From Acheta domesticus (lineage: Eukaryota; Arthropoda; Insecta; Orthoptera; Gryllidae): 64,000 bases of DNA. Position 1 is the stretch's first letter. Each line of letters starts with the position of its first letter. Shown piece after piece: positions 37,306 through 50,013 of the stretch. Where the stretch lies: positions 142,684,303 through 142,748,302 of the forward strand of contig JAHLJT010009436.1 in the NCBI GenBank assembly GCA_031308135.1, in the 5' to 3' direction. A program made the position numbers and the translations under genes. A model generated the notes under the pieces. It was given only the letters and a program-made list of their open reading frames with translations. It did not search any database and was not told the origin of the DNA.

Positions 37306-40300
37306 ATAAATAAAATTACAATTATTTTGTTCTTTAGATAGAATTATTTTTCCTGACTAATAATTAATCGCGGTAAATGCCCTGGCAACATCGGAGTAGC
37401 CCAGTATTTATTTATTTCCTTTTTAGTTTTCACATAAAATGAGATCATAAAAATATATCTCATGTAACATCGTGTTGTAAACCCTTATCTTAAATATATT
37501 GGACACTTTGAGCTAACCAGCTACACTCATTTCTAAATGAGCCTACCCTTTTCTCGCCAGAATGTGAATCAACGTTCACGGCACGCGACCGCTCTTGCGG
37601 AACAGACCTGGCTCAATCTAGTTGCTCTGCAAACCTTCCGCAAGATAATGAGTTGGCTTGAACTTTAGCTTCGAGGAGGTCCGGTAACGTTGTGGTCGAG
37701 AGTAGATAATGATACATCCCGGACGTGATTAGAAAAATATAGCTCTTTGCCTGCCACTACAGTCCCTCCTCTAGAACATCATATACTACTTGTGTTCGTT
37801 TATCTACTACCGTGACAAAGGAAATAGGCTTTGACGTAACCTAATTGTCGATGCAAGATAATGATATTACTTTAATTATACTTTGAATATTAGTAGGGAA
37901 AATAAACAAAAACAGTTTCAACATAAATGTCATATTGATATAGAAATTAAAGACTAATTTACAAAAAAAATCGTCGCCAATATTATTCAATAGGAAAGAC
38001 AAATATTTAAGCCTTACCTCAGAATATGGCGTTTGGAACATTTGAGTTCATACCTCCAAAATTATTATTAAAAGTTCAAAATTTTATATATGAATTCAAA
38101 TCGCGTTTATACTATAACTACGGTATTAATAATGATCAGCTTGAAAAGTGAAATTATGACAATAGAAATAACAAAACTGATGGAATTGTTAGAGTGAAAA
38201 ATACTTGGGCTTAACGAAATGTGACAGGCTTTCCTGATTTCGAAATTTAAATCTTTCTTACCCATTAGCAAATCAAAATAAGACAATATTAAAAGCATGT
38301 TCCTGTTCTTTCCTATACTTTTCCATGGATTTAGTCAGTTACCTTATGATGAAGTACAAGATGAGAGTAAACATTACTTGCATCCAAGTTATCATTAAAG
38401 GTAACACAAACAAGAGAATAAATCTATCATGGTATTATGGTGCGAAAGAACATTTGTATCATAAATTATTATTTTCATTTCTAAATATACCTTGAATTGT
38501 AAAATTGAGAATTTTAGCGAAAAGATAATAGTGCCTTTTGCTAATGAGGCGCGAAATTATACTAAAATGTTAGTGTATAAGGCATCTGACGTAACTATCA
38601 CTATATGGTTTGATGAAATGAAGTTAAAAGCTACATTTAATGCAGTGAGGATGTTAATTAAATTGTTATAACTTGTGACATATTACATTAAAAATTGTTT
38701 TGTGATGTCTCAAAACCGTCTTGGAGGAGCTTACCGTTGTCTTTCCCAAGGCACTGAATATTCATCGTAAGTTGAGCTCCTTAGTCCAATTTCTTCCTGT
38801 AAGTACGTACACACGCCAAATTTAAGCTTAATATAAAAGGTTGCCAAAGATAACGCTTACCACTCCACGTTTTCTAATATAGGAAAACCAAATAAGAATA
38901 GAAGACTTATTTGGGTAGCATTATTTTTCAGTGTTCAAAATACGTTAAAGATTCCACAGGGTTAATCCAGCCAGAATAACATTTTAGGAGAAAATTCGCA
39001 ATTTATCAATTATGCCACAAACTTTTTTACTTTCTTATTCTAGTTAAATGTAACGCATTATTTTTTTGCTACATCGGAACGTAGAATATTTATTAATATT
39101 TTTTACGTAAGAAGAATTGAACAGAAAAGCAAAGTCACCCGAGTACCTGATTCCTTTGACTCGGAATATATTCTGACAGTTCCTATCTTACACTCATTTT
39201 CCGATTTTAATCCTCAGACATGGACATGTAAACCAGGGGTAGAGTTGTTTTCACGGATTTGTATATGTCATTTACACTAGTCAAATTTTCCTGAATGATC
39301 GCAATGTGAAGCTCTTCCTTCTCTGCTTCCTAGAATCTTACGCGAAAGAAAGAGTTCTGAGACACTGCACGCTGATGAGTTATGTGAAGTTGCGGGACAT
39401 GTTCTCCAAACCCGAATTCATCCAATTAATGGGCCATAAACTTCAGACAAAAGAGGAAAAGTGATGGCCGGAGAAGAAATTATCGCACCAAGAGATAGTC
39501 ATTTTAGCATTTAACTAATGTGGCTTAGAGAGCAAAGTGCAGGAACACATCCAGAGTATACTTGTGCCTAGAATCCAAACATTTTTTAAATTAGAAGAAT
39601 CACAAATCATATAAATTGTGTTTTCAAGATGTGCAAGAGTAATTTTAGTAATGATTATGATGGTCGTCTCCTGAAGGTGAATAATTGTGAAAGCGACTTT
39701 TGCTTTTTTGAACATTTTATAGGGAGTAAAAGATTCATAAAATGCATCTACAGAATGATATTTTTCTACTGGTTGTATTCATTCGATACGCTTCATTTCA
39801 TTCGATTCATTCGATACAATTCGATTCTTTCGAATATTGTAATGTAATGTGGAATTGAAATGAAAAATATAAGATAAAGGGATGAAAACAGAGATAGTGT
39901 TACAGAGAAAAAGGACAGACGAAACAGAGAAAGCATATTCCGTTTGTCCTTCAGATGTACTAAAATTAATTTAATTCTATTACTAGAAATGAAAAATAGC
40001 ATACATTACATAGCATTTTTATTTTCATTTTGAATATAGAAAATATATTTGTTTATTTTGCAAAAAAATTGTTACCGACAGTTAATTAAGAAGTGGTCAT
40101 CAAATTTCATCTCCAGAGTTGAACACCGTATAAATTAACCTTTGAATACGCATTAACTTTTATATTCAATGGATCTCTTGACCCACGCGTATTTTGTGCA
40201 AAGAAATAGGTGTCTGATTCCATTATGAGAAATTTGGCATTAAATTCTCAAGAATGTTCTTACCCTTTTCAGACTTATCCTCCAAGAAAAATGGGATTAT

Positions 40301-40465
40301 TCAAATAGGATTATCCATGTAGTGCATGCCATATCCATCGCCCATTGATTCTGTCCATATAATATTTGATTGTTACGTTGAAACGAAACTGCCATACCCA
40401 CCCGCCTGGCCACTGCGCCAAAAGATTTCATCTTGAAATATATTATTAAACTAGGAATTCCACGT
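37306..40465. other. AT-rich sequence, little recognised
   Basis: The only local repeat is a degenerate ATTCGAT/ATTCATT array at about 39778-39834. No gene, RNA or transposon can be supported. Confidence 0.4.
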
Positions 40466-40469
40466 AGCC

Positions 40470-40905
40470 TCAAAGCTCCCGGGAGTGTATCGACGTGCTG
40501 CAAAGCCTCTTCAACCCGTTGGCACCCTAGTCACGAGCGCGATAGGGAGTCCGTCCAGAGTGTGCACAGCTTCGCCTGCATTGACCGCCCGAGCGTGTCG
40601 GGAACGTGTGCCGCGTGGCGGGTTTCCCACTTGCTGCTCGTTTGTTCCCCGCGCTCCCATGCCCCTCCCACGCCCTTACCCTCTCTCGGCCCCCTCTGCC
40701 TCGCTTGCGCAACGCTGATAACGAGTCCTGGCGCACGCGGCAGCGACCGGGGTTTGTTTACCGACCTCCGCCCGGCACTTCCCCGCTCCTCCTTTCACTT
40801 CCCCGCGTCGCGGCGGCTGCGCTCCACCCCGCCCCCGCCACCGCCACCGCCACCGCCCGAGCCCCCTCCCCTCCACGGCCTACCGCAACATCACCAAGCG
40901 CGATG
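40470..40905. promoter_or_regulatory. CpG-rich island 9
   Basis: CpG-dense DNA with a C-rich plus strand includes a (CCG/CCA)n run, CCGCCACCGCCACCGCC, near 40840. Open frames reach 159 codons and encode poly-Pro (PPPPPPPPP) from that run. It is a candidate CpG-island regulatory element; coding is unlikely. Confidence 0.45.
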
Positions 40906-43362
40906 TATTTAATTGCCCTGAAATGAGACATGATGAAGCACTTTCTAGTTGAAAATAGCCTCGGTGTAATTTGGTAGTGGTTGTACGTATAAAAGATCTT
41001 CAATCAGGAAGAGAGATACTGTAGACTCAATATCACTAACTCTTCTGAAAATTTTGTCACAATTATTTTGTAAGATTTAATGTTCGGTTATTGAATCATA
41101 ACCTACCGCGTAAAAAGTCAATATGGATTTACTAATGAGTAATTTAAAAAATGAGCGGAATGCATTTGCATACATTAAAGCGCGTTCATATAACATTTTA
41201 ATAACTTCGTTATTTAAATTAATTGCTCTTGGCTAAAGGTCATTATACTCTTGATTTATTCGTATGTTTACTTGGGTATTACATCACTCATTTCATAAGA
41301 AAAACTAGGGACAGCTAACGTGTGAATAAACAATACGAACAAAAATATGTTTTAATACATTTCAGTTGTAAATCACAAGTCAGTATTTTTAAAATAAAAA
41401 TTGTAATATTTGCATTTAGACAATCGTGCTAATAAAACCCAAGGGAGGCTAGGCCTATCTGAGAAGTCCAAACCTTAATTGAAAATGATCGTAACTATTA
41501 AGTTGCTGTATAGATATAAGATTATTACAATTGCGCAATGCAAATTCTAAAATATTAGTTTCTGTAGGTTATAGAAGAATGAAATTTTACGTAAATAATT
41601 GTTGCAAATGAATGTTGTGAACATGCATGTCAGACAGTCCAGCAAGCATAACAATATTATTAAGGAAGCTTTACCATGCGCAATCCGGCTCTTTACGAAG
41701 TCAACATAGCTGCAGTGCGGAATTTCCTTTTAGGAGAACATTTTACAATGGTTTAGACTCTGAGATGAAGCTATTCAACTTCTCACTGGGTTTCAGACAC
41801 TGAACAAAAGTTAAATTTGCGCCCCGGCTCTCCTCTAACAGCTCACGCAATCCTGTGCTCTTTTTTTGGAATGCAATTAACAGGTAGTTTGCCAGAGCTG
41901 TGATCATTATAAAAGGGAAAGTTGCAAAGGTAGGGCAGTAGCTTCAATAAATAAGTTGATTCATCAACCTCCAGGGGACAGCACCGTTGGAACATAGGTT
42001 GTCTTTTGAGGCACTCAGATACACATAGAAACGTCTCTGCGAAATTTTGAAATTCAATTAATGAAATGTTCCATTGAAAAACAAACTTTTTCTAACTATT
42101 CAGAGTTTTAAATATCCAAAATAAATAATTTGAAAGCATCTTATTTGTTAAATATTAGTAATGTTCCTTTTTACAAATGTTTAGAATTGTTATGATGATT
42201 AAATACTATTTTTTTACGAAAAATGTTTTTTTGTATTATTTATAAAATTTATTTGTAACATTACATACCCTTTTATATAGGGCCTATTTATGTTACCACA
42301 TTTCGTAGCCAAACAAACTTGGACATATGATGAAATGTATGAATTGCTAATTGGCATAAACGAGAGTGATACAGCTACAGAGGTAGAGCTGGAACATATC
42401 CAGAAACCAGAAAATAGATGAAATATCAAAGAAGTATTGAAACAATCTGAATAGGCTGTGCCCGTATTCGTGAAGAGAATTATGCTAGTTTAATGTGGCG
42501 TCGCCTACGCTGTATTCGGTTTTAAAAGTATTTTCATGTGTTAAACATTTATGTCATGCGTAGCATTGTTCAATGAAGTTCTTACAGTATCTAGCATTGG
42601 AAATACTGAAACGGTTCTCTAATTTTAAAAATAGTAATAATCATAATAAATATTGATATTTATTTTGCCCCTCGCTACACGTTGGGCAGTCAATTGCTAC
42701 AGTTCTCTATTTGTTTAAGGTAATTTAATTCGTGAATAATAATAGTAATAATAACTTACGAATATAATTATTTCTACCTACCTGAAACTTGCAACGTTTC
42801 TTTTATCCTATAACATTTCATAGGAAATTTTATTAACCGTTCAATAAAATTTATTTTTTGGGGTTGTGGGTACGCGAAGCCCCTTCATACAAGAAACAGG
42901 ATGCCTATCATCGATTGTTGGGAATCGGACACAATTATTTTCTCGCTCACCCACGCTTGAATCAAACATCAAAATGTTCAAATTCGTTGTTGCTGCCGCG
43001 AGCGTCGGCGAAACTTTATTTATAGTCAACACTGTCTAACGTCGCTTCCGCCTCTCTTGGTTGAAACAAAACATATACATAACAAACAATACATGGACAT
43101 TGATTAAAACACACATATATTATACCTTTATAACAAAATATTTACACATACATTCACACATAACAACTACCAAAACTCACTCATACAAGCGCACATACCT
43201 TCCCCTAATTAATGGGCATCTTTAAATGTTTCCCCACTGCAACACAGATCTTGACCTTCTTATAATTGCAAGATAAAAAATTCTAAAATTGTCCCTTCCC
43301 TTTTGTTGATCGCTGTGGTTACCTTAAACATCTCCGCTCATACGTAGCGAATATCCAGAATA
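40906..43362. other. AT-rich sequence, nothing recognised
   Basis: No supportable gene or repeat before the hAT-type element. Confidence 0.4.
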
Positions 43363-43370
43363 ACCATAAC

Positions 43371-44269
43371 TAGAGACCGGAAAAGTATGTAGTATGAAAC
43401 GCCAAAATATGTATATAAATATCTAATGAAAACAGTAAGAATATGTAATAAATATGTAATGAAAACAGTAAGAATATGTAATAAATTTGTAAAATCGAAC
43501 ATAATATGTAATATTAAAATAGTCTAATTATATATTAATAAAACTCATTTACATAATACGAACTTACGTTTATAAAAAATTGCCTATACAAATTTGAAAA
43601 ACAATGCAAACGTTTTAAAAATCTTTTGGAATACACAAGTTGATGCCCACTTACACCATTCAACTTTCCCATTAGTAGTAAGACCTTCACAAATTGTTAT
43701 CCAGGAATGTAGTTCAGCAGCCAGACTAGACGCAATAGAAGCCATCGTACAAACTGGCGAAATCTACGACCAGCCAATAATCTCTACAGCATGGAATATG
43801 CTCATCGAAGTGTTACTCGACAGCGATCGCCAAAGTTAATTAAGGTTAAAGGTTGCCAAACGCAGCGTCAATGATACTTCTCACATCTGAAGGTGAGAAT
43901 GATCTGTCGCTGACGCGCACTTCCCGCCAGTGAGATAACTGAAAGAGGCTGTGAGAATATCCGACTGCTTCCTCACGAAGCGTATCACGAGTAGAGTAGG
44001 TAGTATCACGCAGTACTAATGTAGGAAAAAATGCTGATTTTTTTTAAAGTACTTCTTTTCATAAAAATATGTAACAAAATAGATAAAATAAAAAATATGA
44101 TGAGAAAATAGCGAAATATGTCAAGTATGTAATAAAGTACCAAATATGTAAAAATTTGTACCGAAAAAATTGGATATTGTGTTAGGATGGCCAGGATTCG
44201 TCAAGGTTAAAATTTTGAGAACGGTAAGTAGGACAAAAAATATGTAATTACATACAAATCCGGTCTCTA
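43371..44269. mobile_element. Non-autonomous hAT-type DNA transposon
   Basis: The terminal inverted repeats are TAGAGACCGGA at 43371 and its complement TCCGGTCTCTA ending at 44269 (one mismatch beyond the tenth base). They are flanked by a perfect 8-bp direct repeat, ACCATAAC (43363-43370 and 44270-44277). An 8-bp target duplication with short TIRs is the hAT signature. Subterminal AATATGTAA-type motifs recur at both ends, including a tandem AATATGTAATAAATATGTAA block at about 43440-43485. An open frame at 43594-43839 inside it is not recognisable as transposase. Confidence 0.85.
43594..43839 (+). CDS. Unrecognised 81-codon frame inside the hAT-type element
   Basis: The frame is open for 81 codons from an ATG and has mixed, non-low-complexity composition, unlike the AT-driven frames around it. 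It contains no zinc-finger BED motif and no hAT dimerisation motif that I can recognise. It could be a captured host fragment, a transposase remnant or chance. The whole element is only 899 bp, too short for a functional hAT transposase of roughly 600 residues. Confidence 0.2.
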   Translation: MKNNANVLKIFWNTQVDAHLHHSTFPLVVRPSQIVIQECSSAARLDAIEAIVQTGEIYDQPIISTAWNMLIEVLLDSDRQS

Positions 44270-44277
44270 ACCATAAC

Positions 44278-45382
44278 CATTTGCGTTTACACTGCAACCA
44301 TTTCACGTTTATACTGCAACGCCCATCTGTAGTCCTTATAACACCACACTTTCATATCTCAAAACATAACATGATTTCCTTCTGCCATCCGTCCGGTGCC
44401 GAGTCAACTAGCATCCTCTCCCGTTCTTCCTGCCTTCACTAAAGTTCCCCAACAAAAACAACTGCCGTTTTCTCCCGATTTATGAATTATGTTTTCGTCC
44501 AAATTTCTTTCGCACTTATTTATCGTCACTTTTTAAACTTAATTACATATTTATTCCAGTTATTTGGTTACATTTGAATATCTTTTCAGGGTCTGGTTAT
44601 CTATTTCGACATGTTTACTTACACAGGTTCTCGGGATGTATTGTTCATTTGTCTTGCGACGAAAAAATTATAATTTCTTCGCAATCTCTTCAAAACTAAT
44701 GTGTATTTATTTTTAGTCAGTCTTAAATTTATCTTTATTATTTCTTTACTTCAGTTTGACAGTAATTAAACAGTTCGTCATCCCTGGCGTAAGAAGTAAA
44801 TAATTATCACTATGCTCCCGAACGCGTCACTTGTTTTAGCAAACATGTTGCATTTCGTCCTTATTAAAACTAATTCCATTCCTATCTTTGACAAGTTCGT
44901 GTGGACCGTCACAATACTAATGAATAGTAGTCGCTAATAATGTTTTATTCCTGTTCAAAAATTCCCTACACCCAGTGGCCTTGTATGTTACCTCCGTAGG
45001 GGACATGAACTGGTAATATTTCAATTTCAAAATTATAAACGCATTAAAAAAGACTTGGAGGTATAAATGCTGAATAGTTAGAATTCAGTACAGCTACATT
45101 TTGAACGTTTTTGCGAATAAGCACAGAAATGCATAAAAAATCATCTGTAAGCTGGTCTTCAGAATTATTCTCTATTAAGATTATTCTCAATTAGTTCCGA
45201 AAATTCTGTCACAAAATATTATACAACTACATTATATTCTTCCCTGGTTTTGCTTCACACTTCCATATTTTTGTCCCCTAATTTTTGAAGAGATTAAAAC
45301 ATCGAAGTCAGTCTAATTGTGTTCACTTCTACTTCTGCAATTGCGCTATTAATCTTTTTGTTGGCGAATCTTCATAAACATT
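44278..45382. other. AT-rich sequence, nothing recognised
   Basis: No supportable feature. Confidence 0.4.
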
Positions 45383-46293
45383 AAACTAGTGGTGCTACAG
45401 AATGGCACAGACTTTCCCGTATTAGTTTTCTATTTCCTTGGGACTTCGCTAGCTATTCGGAATTCGACATACTCTTTCTTGCCAGCTACCATTTATCACC
45501 GCCAAAAGTACATTTTTTGGTAATTTTCTTAATTTTTCGGTTTCCTATTGGTAGAACGAAAATATTAATTTTAGAATATTAAAGAACACACAAACCTAGC
45601 CGTAAATGGCAATGTTCTTTTAAAAATTATGTGCCGTTTAAGAGAAAATGGCATTTTAGCACTACTAAAAATGCGAAATTTTCACAGAAAATGTTTCAGT
45701 TTTCAAAATACTTTATTTGAAGTTATTTGAAGCACTTACACTCACAAATATAATAATCTTTACAAATTGCTGGTAATCTGCATATTAAAGATGTGAGAGA
45801 TCTTTCAAAAAAGTTACATTTATATAATTTTTGAAAAACAAAACGATAACTCAAAGTAAACTTTACATCATATTAAAGAGTGTAATTATCACTATCCGTT
45901 ACAAAAGTTTCAAAAAACAATTTGCAGCCATATATGAGAAAATGGGGTTTGAGCATTTCTGAAAATGCCGAAATTTGAGCAACTTTTCACAGAAAACGGT
46001 AGTGTTTTCGAGAAACGTTTTTTGACATTATTTAAAGCATATATACTTGCAAATATAATAATGTGAAAAAATCGCCGAAAATGTAAATATTAACGACGTG
46101 AGAGACAAGTAAAAACATTTACATTTTTGTAATTTTTGAAAAAACCCACCGATAGAGCAATATGGCATTTTATGTCATCTAAAAGAGTACATTTACCACT
46201 ATCCCTACCAAAAGTTTTTCGCGCAGCATTACATAACTTTCCCTATACTACGTATATCACTCCGTGTATACGTACGTATACGGGAAAGTAAAA
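45383..46293 (+). mobile_element. Repeat family A, copy C (internally deleted, 0.9 kb)
   Basis: It starts AAACTAGTGGTGCTACAGAA and ends with the 54-nt hairpin (46236-46289) plus TAAAA. It is closely similar to copy D (60349-61937) but lacks about 0.7 kb. CCCTACCAAAAGTTT near 46203 joins directly to TTCGCGCAGCATTACATAA, whereas copy D continues through the ATCTCTATCTTC and GACG blocks. An internal deletion with both ends kept is typical of DNA transposon derivatives. Confidence 0.75.
46236..46289 (+). other. 54-nt terminal hairpin of family A
   Basis: ACTTTCCC, then TATAC and TACGTATA, pairs with TATACGTACGTATAC and GGGAAAGT across a ~10-nt loop (TCACTCCGTG), with two single-base bulges. The right half contains the perfect 16-bp palindrome GTATACGTACGTATAC. 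The same hairpin is at 61880-61933 and, more diverged, at 28909-28962. Confidence 0.75.
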
Positions 46294-46597
46294 ACGACTG
46301 TTTTGTTTGTTTATGTGAATAAGGCTTTAGTTCCATTTTAATAAGAACAAGTTGTTAGTCACATTCATTTGAAAATCGATATTTGCACGTTTCAGAATGT
46401 AAATGTGGCCGGATTCGAAAACAAATTATCAGTTCCCCACTAGGAGACCGAGACACGTCGAATGACACAGCATGTCTCGATTGGTGCAAGGGAAGTGGTT
46501 TAACTGTGAGTGACGGAACTGCTCATACGCACTCACGCACACTTGGATTTATATAAATCACTGAAGAGTTTTTTAGTAAGACGAATTCAGTCAGGCA

Positions 46598-47101
46598 AAG
46601 GTGGCTCAGGGCATCAACTTATGGCATTGTTCTGAGTGGGAGGTCCTAGGTTTCGAGTCCCCAACGTTGACAGAATTTTCGACACTAGATAGTTCGACAC
46701 TAGTTCGAATTCAGCCGCTGAAGAATTCTAGCGGCCGGCTGTTCTGAACAGTAGTTTTCCGTGGTTTCTCCGGTCAACAGAGCAGTACGTTAATAAACAG
46801 GCAACAAACCACGCGCGATATTTCCTTCCCCTTCCTTGTTCTATCCTGACTTACTCGACACACACTCACATGCACTACACTATCACCCGTGAGGAGACCA
46901 ATCGGGAGTTTTACGCTTGTCCCGGCTGGGGCGGTGCCCCGCTGGTGGGAGATATGTGGTTGGGAAAAATCCCCAAATAGGTCGGCGCCTGATCGCGACA
47001 GCTTGTGGGGGAAGATAACCTCCAGCTTCTCGCAATGACAAAATGCATTTACGGTACTAATGACCTTAACAGTTGACACGCCCGGAATCATTAATCAATC
47101 A
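46598..47101 (+). mobile_element. ~500-bp tRNA-headed SINE, copy 3 (fullest)
   Basis: The head has box-A-like TGGCTCAGGGC at about 46602 and box-B-like GGTTTCGAGTCCC at about 46648. The body contains GAATTCAGCCGCTGAAGAAT near 46714 and CCCGGCTGGGGCGG near 46920. It ends CGCCCGGAATCATTAATCAA. Imperfect flanking repeats AATTCAGTCAGGCAAA (left) and AATTCAGAATGCAAAA (right) could be a diverged target duplication. An open frame on the opposite strand (46774-47091) is a by-product. Confidence 0.75.
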
Positions 47102-47649
47102 AATTCAGAATGCAAAATGGTTCAAAAATGTATTTGCCTGGTGTCTTCTAGGAAGAACAGGCAGTTACTTCTGACAAGTGGAGAAGAGAATCAAGTTAGA
47201 TGAATTGAGGTGAAGTTTCTACAAGGAAAATCGACATGTATATTCAAAATAGTGGCCTCAAGTGTTCAATCCAAATGCATCCAAGAATACCATGATCCAC
47301 TCCCTCTCAACCACGTCCGAACGGCGACTTACTAATCACATTGGTCAGAAAGTATCTTAATGGTGTTCCTTGTTCTAAAATGCGGGCGACGTGCCCTGTC
47401 GGCCTCGAAGTGATTATTGACATGCGGCGTTGCGCGGGATCCTTGGCCTCATGCAGTCATTGCACGAGGCCTTGACATTCACCGAGCCTCCGTTGCTCGT
47501 GAACAAACTCCACGACCAATTAAAAAGTTTTCAATTATGCGAGACCACTAGCCTAGCGCCTTGCGCGCTACTTTTTTACATCTGTCCACCGAGAATCCAA
47601 TTTATGTCATTCTATTACGAACAACGTATTCCTCGTATTCAATCTTATT

Positions 47650-49395
47650 GAAAGGAAGTACGTAAACATTTGAAGAACATGAAAAATGGTAAGTCTTGCA
47701 GTTTGGATGGTATTTTAGCCTATATGTTAAAGCTAGCACAGGGACAATAATACAATATTTGGTAAGACCAATTAATATATCAAACTTATGTAATAGGCTT
47801 CAAAAGAAAACAAAAACTTAAAGTGCAAAATTATAGACCAGTAGAACTTGCGTCAGTAGTCTGAAAATTGAGAAATAATCTAATTCGATTAGAAATCAAG
47901 TGGATAAGACATGTTTTTTTCAAGGACAGGATGGCTTTTCTTGGGATCATTTCCCTTACTCAAGACTTACCTGAAGTAACTGTCTTGAGGGGGGGAGCGA
48001 ATGCGATAATTGCTGATTTTGGTAAAGAATTCAATGGGTTTTCGCAGGCATTACTGATAATGAAACTCAAACGAAGCTATACGTGATATGCGGGTAATTG
48101 CTTAGACAAGTGAGTTCTTTGCAGAAATAAATCGTCCGAGTTGGATAACTTATCGGAAACGGGTACCATTTTCCCCTACGTTCCTCAAGGTCGTGTCCAA
48201 GGGATCTTGTTTCTTTTCTTAGTAAATGATTTTCTCGAAGTATAACGCCAAATATTCTTCTCTTCGCCGTCGACTGTATATTATATCGGAAATCTGCATA
48301 ACAGTACGATGACAACTTCAAAAATACTTTAAAAAATATTAATCATCAAACTTAACAAAATGTCAATATATGTAGAAAAATGTAAGGCCTTAATATTTGT
48401 AGGGTCAGAACATTTAATACAATGCCCCATTAACTTGGTGATGACTACGTTTCTCAAGTCTCGCATTGTAAACACCTTGGCGTCCTTCTAAACAGGATAT
48501 TGGAATGGGAGAAACAAATGATGTATGTAGTGGGTCAAGCTTGGAGCGCTTTACATTTCGTCATGGGACAATTTTAAAAATGCAACGTTTAAAAAATGCA
48601 ACAAAATAAATAGCTTATACTTCACTTGTTAGACCGGTAATGGATTACGGAGCTAGTTGGTGGGATCCACAAAAGGATAAGGCTTAAAATGGGCTTAGAT
48701 AGAATTGAAAACTGCGCGGCAAATAATATATTTCAGAAGAACATGTACGCGCATCGTTGGACGACAAAAGAGATACGGTTCGTCTTCGCGCACAGCGGGC
48801 GACAAGCGCTCGTCGGGCGACGTAAGACGTTGGTGATTAGGGAAGCTACAGAAGCTGTATTGTAAAGGCAGTACTGAGTTCTACTAAATCCACCGCCAAT
48901 TAGTAAAAGCAACCCGAAGTGCGGATTTATTACGAAGAACACATGTCATTCTGAAAAGTTATTTTGTAAAAACAAATAAATGGGTAAAGGAAATAATAAA
49001 AATATGACCGACAGGGAAACACAACCCTGAGGAGATAGGAAGACCAAACGCTATCTGCCCTCCCCCCTGCACCCGCGACAGAATTGAAATCGCGGACTGA
49101 AATACGGGCTGTGGGCCCGTATGTGCGATCGCCCATATGAGCAATTATTTGCCAACCCAATCATACACCGATTGCCCAACATGATGCGAAATTGGTGGAA
49201 AATTCTGGAAAGGGTAGATAAATCGGATTATTTAAAAAGATTTGATCACGGCCATAAAATCAGAACAAGAATGCAAAGAACGGAAGTAGGCATATTCTCT
49301 TTTGTAAAGCAAACAATATTGGATCACGATAACTTGCCGGCGACAGTTTTGAACCCATTCCTTATTCAGTGCAGGGTTTTAGGAGAACTGTAGGG
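47650..49395 (+). pseudogene. Decayed LINE reverse transcriptase (CR1/L2- or Jockey-like)
   Basis: Fragments in several frames follow RT order. GKSCSLDGILAYMLKLA (from about 47695) and NYRPVELASVV (about 47832) are the N-terminal RT blocks. IADFGKEFNGFSQALLIMKL (about 48008-48067) is the motif A region with its Asp. VPQGRVQGILFLFLVNDF (about 48172-48225) is motif B. LVRPVMDYGASWWDPQK (about 48627-48676) and a C-terminal block with HGHKIRTRMQRTEVG (about 49240-49285) follow. Motif C (FADD) is not recognisable. Stops and frameshifts separate every block, so the copy is dead. The endonuclease domain is absent, consistent with 5' truncation. A frame at 48959-49160 on the other strand is a shadow. 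Confidence 0.8.
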
Positions 49396-50013
49396 CATTA
49401 ATCGAAAGATGAAAACGTTAAGTGAACGCGAGGCGAAGAAGATAAATACAGTCTACAGACAAAAGTATTAAACATAAAATTTAGAAAAAGTACCGTACAG
49501 CGCAATGAAGTGAAGTGGAAGTGATTTTTCTTCTCTTTTCCTCGTCCCTCTTTGTTTTGGCACTGCTAATCTGCTTTTTTACGTTTCTTTCTTACTACAT
49601 ACTTAAGTATTGTTGATTCTGTACCAAAAAAAATTTTTTAGACAGAAAAGCTCGTGTTGTGGATCCCTCATACCAAAAAGTTTATTATTCTTGTTCCTAT
49701 ATTTAGGAAATAACTTCCTCTAACACGTCGCACATTCTATCACTGGGCAACACAAGCCCAATTATAGAATAAGATTTCTATCAGTCTATCTATCTACCAT
49801 TCTATCTATCTAATTTATGGGGCGACAAAATGCGACTTGTACGTCTCCCTTTGTTTCTTTTCTCTCGTTTCCCTTGCTTCTCATTTCGTCGCTGCTTCAT
49901 CGCTATTAATTCCATATTCATTATAGTAATTTCCTCATCAGACCATTGAAGATGTCAAACGAATACAAGTGGAAAAATACAGCTGAAGTAATCCGATCTA
50001 CTAGGGAATTTCG
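49396..50013. other. AT-rich sequence with short TATC repeat
   Basis: A degenerate (TATC)n stretch lies at about 49779-49812. Nothing else can be supported. Confidence 0.4.

Noticed and set aside
40433..40912. 159-codon proline-rich frame
   Set aside because: Open because of the GC-rich island and a CCG/CCA run, with competing frames on the other strand.
47430..47651. 73-codon plus-strand frame upstream of the decayed LINE
   Set aside because: It has no RT similarity and no recognised domain, so it is probably chance.
49779..49815. Repeated short units considered as a CRISPR-like or satellite array
   Set aside because: It is only a short degenerate TATC microsatellite; no spacer-repeat structure exists anywhere in the window.
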